6,144 bases of DNA from Bacteroidales bacterium (GTDB taxonomy: Bacteria; Bacteroidota; Bacteroidia; Bacteroidales; WCHB1-69), in the NCBI GenBank assembly GCA_017394765.1, contig JAFPXF010000042.1, positions 1-6,144 on the forward strand, written 5' to 3'. Each line of letters opens with the position of its first letter. Position 1 is the first letter of the stretch. This document shows, one piece after another, positions 1-5,213 of the stretch. The notes under the pieces were generated by a model. The model made no database searches, was not told the DNA's origin, and saw only the letters and a program-made list of their open reading frames with translations. The position numbers and the translations under genes were made by a program.

Positions 1-130
1 AAGAAAAAGCCTAGCTTTAACGGGGTTATTAGTTCACCCTCCTTCCTTTGGTTATGATTAATTCATGTGATACAAAAATACATATTTTTCAACAACTCCA
101 TTCCTTGAATTTTTGACGCTGCAAAACTAA
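1..130. other. Left-end stretch without a supported gene
   Basis: No convincing coding region is visible here. Plus-strand frame 1 is open from base 1 to a TGA at 55-57 (about 18 codons), so this could be the tail of a gene lying to the left, but the piece is too short and featureless to claim. On the minus strand two matches to the Bacteroidota -7 motif TAnnTTTG occur (122-129 and 73-80), without good -33 partners. A leftward promoter is possible but unproven. Confidence 0.3.
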
Positions 131-150
131 AGGTGGGGTTATTGAGAGTG

Positions 151-165
151 TGTCCCTCCGGGACA
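151..165. repeat. Small GC-rich hairpin TGTCCC-TCC-GGGACA
   Basis: A perfect 6-bp inverted repeat (151-156 with 160-165) surrounds a 3-base loop. It is the first of a run of hairpins that fills the gene-free region to about 613. It lies about 25 bases left of the first 40-base direct repeat and may belong to the same dispersed noncoding element. No T-run follows on either strand, so it is not a standard terminator. Confidence 0.5.
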
Positions 166-190
166 ATAGAGGAAAGATAATAGTTAAAAG

Positions 191-230
191 TTTTCCTTGA
201 GCAGCCCCGGCAGGGGCAAGAGCTTGGTAG
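191..230. repeat. 40-base direct repeat, copy 1
   Basis: This 40-base unit recurs at 246-285 with a single mismatch (base 225 T against 280 C), giving a period of 55 bases. Each copy contains the hairpin GCCCC-GGCA-GGGGC (204-217 here). The separator between the copies also shares a GATAATA segment with the bases before copy 1, so the duplicated unit may be slightly longer. No coding potential is convincing. It resembles the dispersed noncoding repeats found between genes in many Bacteroidota, but this cannot be confirmed from one window. Confidence 0.8.
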
Positions 231-245
231 AATAATGGATAATAT

Positions 246-285
246 TTTTCCTTGAGCAGCCCCGGCAGGGGCAAGAGCTCGGTAG
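246..285. repeat. 40-base direct repeat, copy 2
   Basis: Second copy of the unit at 191-230, differing at one base. Its hairpin GCCCC-GGCA-GGGGC lies at 259-272. It runs directly into a larger stem-loop beginning at 286, so copy 2 and that stem-loop may be one element. Only two copies are present and the 15-base separator is too short for a CRISPR spacer. Confidence 0.8.
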
Positions 286-326
286 CCAGGGGTTAAAGCG
301 CGAGGGACGAGCGCTGCAACCCCTGG
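286..326. repeat. Stem-loop with 9-bp outer and 5-bp inner arms
   Basis: CCAGGGGTT (286-294) pairs with AACCCCTGG (318-326). Inside it AGCGC (297-301) pairs with GCGCT (311-315) around a 9-base loop. The nested pairing is exact, so a folded RNA or cruciform is plausible. No T-run follows. The stretch from 327 to 442 that comes next is GC-rich and holds no gene; the only regularity seen there is a direct repeat GCGCGGGA at 338-345 and 354-361. Confidence 0.6.
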
Positions 327-442
327 GAGGGATGCGTGCGCGGGAAGATCGCGGCGCGGGAGAACGTTGAGACGAGGTTGTGCGTTGCTCGCCGTGAAAC
401 GGATGCAGGGTTCGACGAGCCCGCGTGAGGGATTGAAGTGGA

Positions 443-539
443 AATGATTTTGGTGGGAATGCGTTCCCTGGCGAGACGGAGGTTCCGCTTGACGCTTCGC
501 GTCTCGCGGAATGGTGGTGGGCTTTAAACCAAAATCATT
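443..539. repeat. 97-base element closed by a 12-bp inverted repeat, with two internal hairpins
   Basis: AATGATTTTGGT (443-454) is the exact reverse complement of ACCAAAATCATT (528-539). Between the arms lie hairpin A, GGGAA-TGCG-TTCCC (455-468), and hairpin B, TTCCGC (483-488) with GCGGAA (506-511) enclosing GACGC-TTC-GCGTC (491-503). An alternative pairing, GCGAGACG (471-478) with CGTCTCGC (500-507), competes with B. Together these would fold as a three-way junction. No coding region is credible here. It could be a small non-autonomous mobile repeat, a structured RNA, or a folded leader; the sequence does not decide between these. Confidence 0.6.
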
Positions 540-555
540 GGAACGGAAAGCCCGA

Positions 556-613
556 CGGCGCGGCGGCATTTGATAGTGTGCGCGAATGTGGCATGATTTC
601 CGCCGCCGCGCCG
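556..613. repeat. Very GC-rich 12-bp inverted repeat
   Basis: CGGCGCGGCGGC (556-567) pairs exactly with GCCGCCGCGCCG (602-613) around a 34-base loop. The stem is entirely G and C and would be extremely stable. On the plus strand it is followed by an A-rich run (618-629), not a T-run, so it is not a textbook plus-strand terminator. It sits 51 bases before the thioesterase promoter and could insulate that promoter from upstream transcription, but this is inference. Confidence 0.55.
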
Positions 614-663
614 GCACGCCCAAATAAAAAAAGACACAGAAGCCCTGATTTATAATTCCCTTT

Positions 664-695
664 TTTGGGGCAATCGGATTTAAAGTGTATCTTTG
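664..695 (+). promoter_or_regulatory. Bacteroidota-type promoter of the thioesterase gene
   Basis: TTTG at 664-667 serves as the -33 element and TATCTTTG at 688-695 matches the -7 consensus TAnnTTTG exactly. The 20-base spacing is what this sigma factor class uses. Transcription would start near 700, about 30 bases before the ATG at 731. This also argues against the upstream TTG codon at 665 as a start, because it would lie upstream of the transcript. Confidence 0.65.
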
Positions 696-730
696 CGCCC
701 ATTATTTCAAGATCTACAAATTGTAAAAAA

Positions 731-1156
731 ATGGACACCTACATACACCGAGTACAATACTACGAAACCGACAAGATGGGCGTGACACATCACTCCAACT
801 ATGTACGCTGGATGGAGGAGGCGCGCGTTGATTTCCTCGACAAGATCGGCTTCGGCTACCGCAAGCTGGAGGAAGACGGCATCATCTCGCCCGTACTCGC
901 CGTGGAATGCGAGTTCAAGAATCCCACTGTTTTCGCCGACAGTGTGGAAATAGAGGTGAAGGTGAGCGAATTCCGGGGCGTACGGCTCACCATTGAATAT
1001 GTGATGCGCAAGCTGCCGGGCGGCGAACTTGTGCTGAAAGGGCGCACACGCCATTGCTTCGTCGATTCCGCCGGCCGTCCCATCATCCTCGACCACAGTT
1101 TCCCTGAATTTTCCCAAAAGCTGAAAGAACTGATGGAGGAGAATGACTCTCGATGA
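731..1156 (+). CDS. YbgC-like acyl-CoA thioesterase (hotdog fold)
   Basis: This 141-residue cytoplasmic protein belongs to the 4-hydroxybenzoyl-CoA thioesterase/YbgC branch of the hotdog superfamily, which hydrolyses acyl-CoA thioesters. The N-terminal signature is clear: YYETDKMG (residues 10-17), with Asp14 in the place of the catalytic aspartate, followed by THHSNY (19-24) and the helix WMEEAR (27-32). The remainder reads as the usual beta-strand series, and the length is typical. ATG at 731 is chosen because it begins right at the domain and follows a good promoter; the longer TTG start at 665 would overlap the promoter. The gene has strong C/G third-position bias like kamA downstream, from which it is separated by 138 bases that include a separate promoter. 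The substrate cannot be inferred: the DKMG-THHSNY subfamily is common in Bacteroidota and clostridia and poorly characterised. Confidence 0.88.
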   Translation: MDTYIHRVQYYETDKMGVTHHSNYVRWMEEARVDFLDKIGFGYRKLEEDGIISPVLAVECEFKNPTVFADSVEIEVKVSEFRGVRLTIEYVMRKLPGGELVLKGRTRHCFVDSAGRPIILDHSFPEFSQKLKELMEENDSR

Positions 1157-1194
1157 ACATTGAATATTGATTTTAATCCTCGTTTTCAACTTAA

Positions 1195-1248
1195 GAGATT
1201 TATTGAATAGAAAAAAGGAGAGATGCGGGTTAAAATCTCATTTTTTTT
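1195..1248 (+). terminator. Weak possible terminator after the thioesterase gene
   Basis: GAGATTT (1195-1201) pairs with AAATCTC (1233-1239), and eight T residues follow at 1241-1248. The stem is AT-rich and the loop is 31 bases, so termination would be inefficient. It lies between the thioesterase stop and the kamA -7 motif, where a terminator would make sense. Confidence 0.3.
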
Positions 1249-1251
1249 ATG

Positions 1252-1259
1252 TATGTTTG
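1252..1259 (+). promoter_or_regulatory. -7 element of the kamA promoter
   Basis: TATGTTTG matches TAnnTTTG. Transcription would begin near 1265, leaving an approximately 30-base AT-rich leader before the ATG at 1295. No good TTTG is found 19-21 bases upstream, so the -33 element is weak or absent. No obvious ribosome-binding site is present, as is usual for this phylum. Confidence 0.5.
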
Positions 1260-1294
1260 CAACCTCTTTTTAAAAACGATAAAATACTGATAGT

Positions 1295-2533
1295 ATGCCA
1301 AGTAGAAGAAAAGAATTGTTTCCCAACGTTACCGATGCTGAATGGAACGATTGGAGATGGCAGGTCCGCAACAGAGTCGAGACCCTCGAAGAACTGAAAA
1401 AATATATCGACCTCACTCCCGAAGAGGAGGAAGGCGTGAAGAAGTCGCTTCAGACACTGCGCATGGCCATCACGCCGTACTACCTGAGCTTGATTGACCC
1501 GAACAACCCGAAGTGCCCGATTCGCCGCCAGGCTATCCCGACCGGCGCCGAGGTGCACCAGTCGCCGGCCGACCTGCTCGACCCGCTGCACGAGGATGAG
1601 GACTCCCCGGTTCCCGGCCTCACCCACCGCTATCCCGACAGAGTTCTGTTCCTCATCACGGACATGTGCTCCATGTACTGCCGTCACTGCACCCGCAGAC
1701 GTTTCGCCGGCCAGCACGACTGCGAATCGACCCAGGACCGCATCCAGGCCGCCATCGACTACATCGCCCGCACCCCGCAAGTGCGCGACGTGCTGCTCTC
1801 CGGCGGTGACGCTTTGATGGTGGGCGACAAGATGCTCGAATCCATCATCCAACGTCTGCGCGCTATCCCGCACGTGGAGATCATCCGTCTCGGCTCCCGC
1901 ACCCCTGTGGTCTGCCCGCAGCGTATCACTGACGACTTGGTGAATATGTTGAAGAAATATCATCCGATTTGGCTCAACACCCACTTCAACCACCCCAATG
2001 AGGTGACGGAAGAGTCTATGGCCGCTTGCGCCCGTCTTGCTGACGCCGGCATCCCGCTCGGCAACCAGACCGTGCTGTTGCGCGGCGTGAACGACGACAC
2101 CGAGATCATGAAGCAGCTCGTACACGACCTCGTGCGTATGCGCGTGCGTCCGTACTACATCTACCAATGCGACCTCTCCATGGGGCTGGAACACTTCCGC
2201 ACGCCCGTCTCCAAGGGCATCGAGATCATCGAGAACCTGCGCGGACACACCTCCGGCTACTGCGTGCCGACCTTCGTGGTGGACGCTCCTGGCGGCGGCG
2301 GCAAGATTCCCGTGATGCCCCAGTACGTCATCTCCCAGAGCCCGCACAAGGTGATCCTCCGCAACTACGAAGGCGTCATCACCACCTACACCGAGCCTGA
2401 GGATTATCAGGAGAACACCTGCAGCCCGCTGCCTGACAAGAAACACGTCGAAGGCGTGGCCTCCCTCCTCCACGGCGAACAGATGGCGTTGGAACCCAAC
2501 GAGCTGGCGAGAAAGAAACGCCACAGAAAATAA
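1295..2533 (+). CDS. kamA: L-lysine 2,3-aminomutase (radical SAM, PLP-dependent)
   Basis: KamA converts L-lysine to L-beta-lysine using a [4Fe-4S] cluster, S-adenosylmethionine and pyridoxal phosphate. The 412-residue protein aligns almost without gaps to my recollection of the Clostridium subterminale enzyme. The cluster motif CSMYCRHC puts cysteines at 125, 129 and 132; LLSGGD (168-172) is the SAM-binding loop; Asp293 (in QCDLSMG) and Asp330 match the lysine-contacting aspartates; Lys337 in PGGGGK is the PLP-binding lysine. The oddity is the inter-subunit zinc site. The clostridial ligands Cys268 and Cys375/377/380 are replaced here by Asp268 and a tail segment with one cysteine (Cys376). 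The product could feed lysine fermentation or beta-lysine osmolyte synthesis; no partner genes (kamDE, kdd, kce, kal, ablB) are in the window. The gene is monocistronic, with its own promoter and terminator. The catalytic assignment is very secure. Confidence 0.97.
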   Translation: MPSRRKELFPNVTDAEWNDWRWQVRNRVETLEELKKYIDLTPEEEEGVKKSLQTLRMAITPYYLSLIDPNNPKCPIRRQAIPTGAEVHQSPADLLDPLHEDEDSPVPGLTHRYPDRVLFLITDMCSMYCRHCTRRRFAGQHDCESTQDRIQAAIDYIARTPQVRDVLLSGGDALMVGDKMLESIIQRLRAIPHVEIIRLGSRTPVVCPQRITDDLVNMLKKYHPIWLNTHFNHPNEVTEESMAACARLADAGIPLGNQTVLLRGVNDDTEIMKQLVHDLVRMRVRPYYIYQCDLSMGLEHFRTPVSKGIEIIENLRGHTSGYCVPTFVVDAPGGGGKIPVMPQYVISQSPHKVILRNYEGVITTYTEPEDYQENTCSPLPDKKHVEGVASLLHGEQMALEPNELARKKRHRK

Positions 2534-2548
2534 AAAATATCCAGCATG

Positions 2549-2576
2549 GTAGAGACGCAAATTTTTGCGTCTCTAC
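2549..2576. repeat. Perfect palindrome with 13-bp arms (GTAGAGACG type)
   Basis: Arm GTAGAGACGCAAA (2549-2561) pairs exactly with TTTGCGTCTCTAC (2564-2576) across two bases. The right arm overlaps a second small inverted repeat, GTCTCT-AC-AGAGAC (2569-2582). Palindromes starting GTAGAGACG are, from memory, widely dispersed between genes in several environmental bacterial groups, as REP- or MITE-like elements. The element lies only 15 bases after the kamA stop, so it would be transcribed in the kamA 3' UTR and could stabilise the mRNA end. Its short T-run is internal, so the neighbouring hairpin at 2588 is the better terminator. Confidence 0.75.
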
Positions 2577-2587
2577 AGAGACCAAAC

Positions 2588-2623
2588 GAGGTACGGTAAC
2601 GAATTGCCGTACCTCATTTTTTT
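2588..2623 (+). terminator. Intrinsic terminator of kamA
   Basis: GAGGTACGG (2588-2596) pairs with CCGTACCTC (2607-2615). The stem extends through a T-G wobble and two A-T pairs to a CGAA tetraloop (2600-2603), and seven T residues follow (2617-2623). This is a strong Rho-independent terminator for plus-strand transcripts. For the convergent minus-strand gene ending at 2685 only a weak GTTTGG follows the hairpin, so bidirectional action is less likely. Confidence 0.85.
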
Positions 2624-2684
2624 AGTACACGGGCTAAGAATCTGACACCCTTGCCGTATGGTTTGGTGGTTTTCCAAAAGAAAT

Positions 2685-3689
2685 TTATTTCATCTGGAAT
2701 GTCACCGGAATCTGCGAATAGGATCTGACAGGCACACCTTTATTCCTTGCGGGGATCCACTTTGGCATAGAGGAGATGACTCGCAAGACCTCCTCGTCGC
2801 ACGGAGGGAACAATGGGGTTTTGATTGTCGCATTGCTGATGCTTCCGTCTCTCTCTACCACAAACTCCACTACAACAGTCCCGCTCACACCGTGTGCCTT
2901 TGCCACTTCCGGGTACTTCACTTCTTTGGCCAGATAGGCATTCAATACTTCCTGTCCACCTGGAAATTCGGGCATCTGTTCCGCAAAATCAACAAGATTT
3001 TCATCATCGTCAGCTGTTTCCTCTGTTTCTTCATCACGAATGACAACCGTAAAGCCTTTCAGTACGCGCGTGCCCACAACCGATGTGACCACCACATTGT
3101 CAAAAACGACAGTGGAGTGTCCCGGCAAATCACGGATAAGTGCTTGCAATTTTTCCGTCAGCATATCGCCATAACAGACCTCATTGGCAACCACTTTCCC
3201 GTCACGTATCACGATTGCACGGAAATTGATGACTTCCCATTTGATGTCATACGGGAAATTCTCCTCCATTGTCGCTCGAATTTTCGGGTAAAACAAAAGA
3301 TCGCCACGATTTTGATAGCCGCCTCTCACACGAGGGCCAAGAACGAGATGTGGATCGGGTACTTTATGAACAAAAAAGGTGGAACTTCCTATCTCCGCCT
3401 CTGTTTTCGAAGACTTTTTCATAACGGAAATCTTGACTTTTTTTCCGACCATTGAATCCGGGACGGTCAAGTAGGTGTCTTTGATGACACCAACTGATGC
3501 GGCAAGTGAAACGTCCTCAGGTTTGCCATCGGTTATGATGTTCAAAGGCACAGGGACTCCAGCATAGACGCCCGTTTGCTTCTTAGTCTGAACAAACCCA
3601 TAATGCTGGGCCTCGGCAGATCCGAATCCGAGCATAACGATAAATGAAATCAAAAAAAAGGTCACAAACGGGATAGCATTTTTTCTCAT
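2685..3689 (-). CDS. Secreted GldM/PorM-like domains fused to a TonB C-terminal domain
   Basis: This 334-residue exported protein starts at the ATG at 3687-3689, which begins a good signal peptide (Arg-Lys, hydrophobic core 6-22, likely cut after AEA at 25-27). Residues about 36-110 resemble the penultimate periplasmic domain of GldM/PorM, the type IX secretion motor component: GVYAGVPVPLNI near 40-51 and FFVHKVPDPHLVLGP at 105-119. Residues about 121-218 resemble the final GldM domain (ENFPYDIKWEVINF at 143-156, DLPGHSTVVFDNV at 187-199, RVLKGFTVVIRD at 208-219). An acidic linker (219-238) leads to a TonB C-terminal domain at 239-334: MPEFPGGQ, KYP at 258-260, then MPKWIPA. Unlike GldM it lacks the cytoplasmic ion-channel half, and unlike TonB it lacks a proline-rich spacer. 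It probably acts in the periplasm or at the outer membrane. The TonB domain is secure; the GldM part is from remembered sequence patterns. Partners are unknown. It is convergent with kamA and divergent from the toxin-antitoxin operon. Confidence 0.85.
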   Translation of the reverse strand: MRKNAIPFVTFFLISFIVMLGFGSAEAQHYGFVQTKKQTGVYAGVPVPLNIITDGKPEDVSLAASVGVIKDTYLTVPDSMVGKKVKISVMKKSSKTEAEIGSSTFFVHKVPDPHLVLGPRVRGGYQNRGDLLFYPKIRATMEENFPYDIKWEVINFRAIVIRDGKVVANEVCYGDMLTEKLQALIRDLPGHSTVVFDNVVVTSVVGTRVLKGFTVVIRDEETEETADDDENLVDFAEQMPEFPGGQEVLNAYLAKEVKYPEVAKAHGVSGTVVVEFVVERDGSISNATIKTPLFPPCDEEVLRVISSMPKWIPARNKGVPVRSYSQIPVTFQMK

Positions 3690-3802
3690 AAAAGTCCTCT
3701 TGTCTATTTTTACAATTTTTACGATGGTCTCCAAAACATTCTTTTTCGTATTGCCGTTACCATAATGCAAAGTTCGTAAAACACTATGGCAGAACAGCGC
3801 TG

Positions 3803-3810
3803 CAAAAATA
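3803..3810 (-). promoter_or_regulatory. Possible -7 element for the GldM/TonB-domain gene
   Basis: Read on the minus strand this is TATTTTTG, an exact TAnnTTTG match. It would give a leader of a little over 100 bases before the ATG at 3689. No TTTG lies at the right distance upstream. A nearer imperfect match (GAACTTTG, 3768-3775) would give a shorter leader of about 75 bases. The choice is uncertain. Confidence 0.3.
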
Positions 3811-3847
3811 ACAAAATATTAATTGTATGCATCCGCACAGATATATC

Positions 3848-3860
3848 CGCGATTTTCGCG
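3848..3860. repeat. Small hairpin in the divergent intergenic region
   Basis: CGCGA (3848-3852) pairs with TCGCG (3856-3860) across three T residues, with two more pairs (3845-3846 with 3862-3863) beyond a mismatch. It lies between the two divergent transcription units and could be a regulator site or chance. The remaining intergenic sequence is AT-rich, with short repeats of TTTCAC or TTCAC at 3878-3902 whose meaning is unclear. Confidence 0.25.
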
Positions 3861-3927
3861 TATCCAGAGAAAAAAATGTTCACTGATCACTTTCACATTT
3901 CACTAAAAAATGCAAATATGATTTTTT

Positions 3928-3947
3928 TGTCAACCCATTAGTTGACA
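3928..3947. promoter_or_regulatory. Probable operator of the toxin-antitoxin operon
   Basis: TGTCAAC (3928-3934) and GTTGACA (3941-3947) form a perfect 7-bp inverted repeat with a 6-base spacer, about the geometry of one HTH dimer site. It ends 7 bases before the -7 element at 3955 and so covers the -33 region. The first gene of the operon encodes an HTH protein, so negative autoregulation is the simplest reading. This is inference from position and symmetry. Confidence 0.6.
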
Positions 3948-3954
3948 TTTTTTG

Positions 3955-3962
3955 TATTTTTG
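3955..3962 (+). promoter_or_regulatory. -7 element of the toxin-antitoxin operon promoter
   Basis: TATTTTTG matches TAnnTTTG. Transcription would start near 3968, so the TTG codon at 3952 cannot be the translation start. The nearest TTTG elements upstream (3926-3929) are 25 bases away, further than usual, so the promoter may be weak or the -33 region degenerate where the operator sits. Confidence 0.5.
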
Positions 3963-3978
3963 CACGTTCGTTATTATA

Positions 3979-4545
3979 GTGACTGTTTTGAAACAAAGTG
4001 CAGGGCAATATATCAGCAAATTGATGGTTAGAGACCATTACAACCAGTCGGCGTTGGCAAGGGAATTGGGTATCTCACGTCAGATGCTGAACTATATTGT
4101 GCTTGACCAAAGAGAAATAACGCTTCCATTGTCCCTGAAAATCGAATCTCTGTTTGCTCTTCCCGAAGGCAAAATCCTGAAAATCCAGAACGAATACAAA
4201 ATCCGGCAATACAAGGAGAGTCTCAGACGAGAGTTGTTCGAGAGACTGGAGCAGGCACACGCTTTCTGGTCTTACGACAATGTCACGGCAAACAATCTGC
4301 CTGATGAATTGCTGATCGAAAAAGTGTTTGTGCATCTCGACATGGATGATATCGCAAAATTATTCGAACTTTTCCCTAAAAAATACATTCAAAAAGTATG
4401 GCGTGAGAATATGGCCGTCCAAGGGGAGTACCTTTTCGACCTGAATGTGATGATCGCGCTCGTTTTCTTTCACATCAAAAAACCTGAAGCGTTCCTCCAC
4501 CGCCAGGAAATGTCACATCTGAAAAAAATAACTCACTATGCGTAA
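3979..4545 (+). CDS. HTH antitoxin/repressor of an AbiE-like toxin-antitoxin pair
   Basis: From the GTG at 3979 the product has 188 residues. An N-terminal Cro/C1-type helix-turn-helix spans about residues 8-75, with NQSALARELGISRQMLNYIV (22-41) as the recognition unit and EITLPLSLKIESLF (46-59) as the following helices. The C-terminal half (about 96-175) is helical, with AFWSYD, LPDELLIEKVFVHLDMDDI and KKYIQKVW, a pattern I associate with antitoxin C-terminal domains (DUF6922-like) encoded beside nucleotidyltransferase toxins. The start is uncertain: TTG 3988 would give 185 residues, and ATG 4024 would cut the first helix; TTG 3952 lies upstream of the likely transcript start. The stop overlaps the toxin start by 8 bases, indicating translational coupling. 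Expected role: bind the operator at 3928-3947 and counteract the toxin. It differs from classical AbiEi, which has a winged-helix domain. Confidence 0.8.
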   Translation: MTVLKQSAGQYISKLMVRDHYNQSALARELGISRQMLNYIVLDQREITLPLSLKIESLFALPEGKILKIQNEYKIRQYKESLRRELFERLEQAHAFWSYDNVTANNLPDELLIEKVFVHLDMDDIAKLFELFPKKYIQKVWRENMAVQGEYLFDLNVMIALVFFHIKKPEAFLHRQEMSHLKKITHYA

Positions 4546-5182
4546 AGGATTAACCCCGAACATTGAAGTCATCATCGACAACGTGTCACAACTGGAATGC
4601 ATCAAACCCTACACTTTGTGCGGCGGTACGGCTTTAGCCATACAGCTGGGCCACCGAATGAGTGAGGATTTGGATTTTATGCTGTGGCGAATCTCCAAAG
4701 CGGAGAAGCCCGAGGTGGACTGGCCTACGATTGAGAAAGAGATCCAAGAAAAGGTTGGCGAAATACAACATCGTGACATCCTCGGTTTTGACCAAGTCGC
4801 TTTTGTGGTCAATGGGGTGAAACTCTCTTTTTTTGTAAGCAACAATTATTCCCCTGTCAACCAAAGAATTGAATATCACGGAAATATATATTTAGCCGAT
4901 ATCGCTTCTATACTTGCCATGAAGCTGGAGGTGATGCTGCGCAGGCTTAAATACAGAGACTACTATGATATTTACTCTATTGTGAAAGCCGGGCACTCCC
5001 TACGTGACGGTATCGAAGCGGCTGTGAAATATTCTGGACATAAACTCTCTTCCAAGTCCTTGATGATAATGCTCTCGACCAACCGGATTCCTTTTGACAA
5101 CGGCTTCTCGCAAATGAGTCCGATATATGATGTCTCTACAGAGACCATGCGTGAATTTCTGGTAAAGCATCTTAACGAGTGA
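4538..5182 (+). CDS. AbiEii-like nucleotidyltransferase toxin
   Basis: This 214-residue protein carries the AbiEii/MenT hallmarks. They are LCGGTALA at 27-34, then HRMSEDLDF at 39-47 with the metal-binding pair Asp44 and Asp46, a conserved lysine in the AMKLEVML helix (Lys129), and KYRDYYDIYSI at 138-148, the family's late RDxxD-like motif. Family members transfer nucleotides to tRNA or other targets and stop growth until the antitoxin intervenes; several act in phage defence by abortive infection. All key residues are present, so the gene looks intact. The length is shorter than classical AbiEii (about 300 residues) but normal for the compact Bacteroidota group. The ATG at 4538 overlaps the antitoxin stop, so the two are co-translated. 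The actual nucleotide and target cannot be told from sequence. Confidence 0.87.
   Translation: MRKGLTPNIEVIIDNVSQLECIKPYTLCGGTALAIQLGHRMSEDLDFMLWRISKAEKPEVDWPTIEKEIQEKVGEIQHRDILGFDQVAFVVNGVKLSFFVSNNYSPVNQRIEYHGNIYLADIASILAMKLEVMLRRLKYRDYYDIYSIVKAGHSLRDGIEAAVKYSGHKLSSKSLMIMLSTNRIPFDNGFSQMSPIYDVSTETMREFLVKHLNE
5132..5147. repeat. 16-base match to the region after kamA
   Basis: GTCTCTACAGAGACCA here, inside the toxin's codons for VSTET, is identical to bases 2569-2584 at the edge of the palindrome after kamA. The first 14 bases are themselves an inverted repeat. A perfect 16-mer shared by chance in a window this size is unlikely, but not impossible. See the findings. Confidence 0.5.
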
Positions 5183-5213
5183 GGCTCTAAACCAACCAAC
5201 TTAAACCATCGTC

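Noticed and set aside
191..285. CRISPR array
   Set aside because: Only two repeat copies, a 15-base separator and no nearby cas genes.
63..623. 186-codon minus-strand open frame across the gene-free left region
   Set aside because: Rich in Arg, Pro, Ala and His, with no domain pattern; it runs through direct repeats and hairpins whose two copies are translated in different frames. Most likely a by-product of GC-rich repeats.
731..1156. 3-aminobutyryl-CoA ammonia-lyase (Kal) of lysine fermentation, given the neighbouring kamA
   Set aside because: Kal is also a hotdog protein, but the ETDKMG-THHSNY signature is that of YbgC-type thioesterases, and the two genes have separate promoters.
707..1189. 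160-codon minus-strand open frame opposite the thioesterase
   Set aside because: Antisense shadow; the plus frame has the complete hotdog signature and a promoter.
1247..2560. 437-codon minus-strand open frame opposite kamA
   Set aside because: Composition dominated by Val, His, Arg, Ala and Gly, typical of the antisense frame of a C/G-ending gene; kamA itself is unmistakable.
2685..2985. Type IX secretion cargo signal on the GldM/TonB-domain protein
   Set aside because: The C-terminus is a TonB domain ending in PVTFQMK; no type A or B sorting-domain motifs are visible.
2658..3455. 265-codon plus-strand open frame opposite the GldM/TonB gene
   Set aside because: No recognisable motifs; the minus-strand frame has a signal peptide and a clear TonB C-terminal domain.
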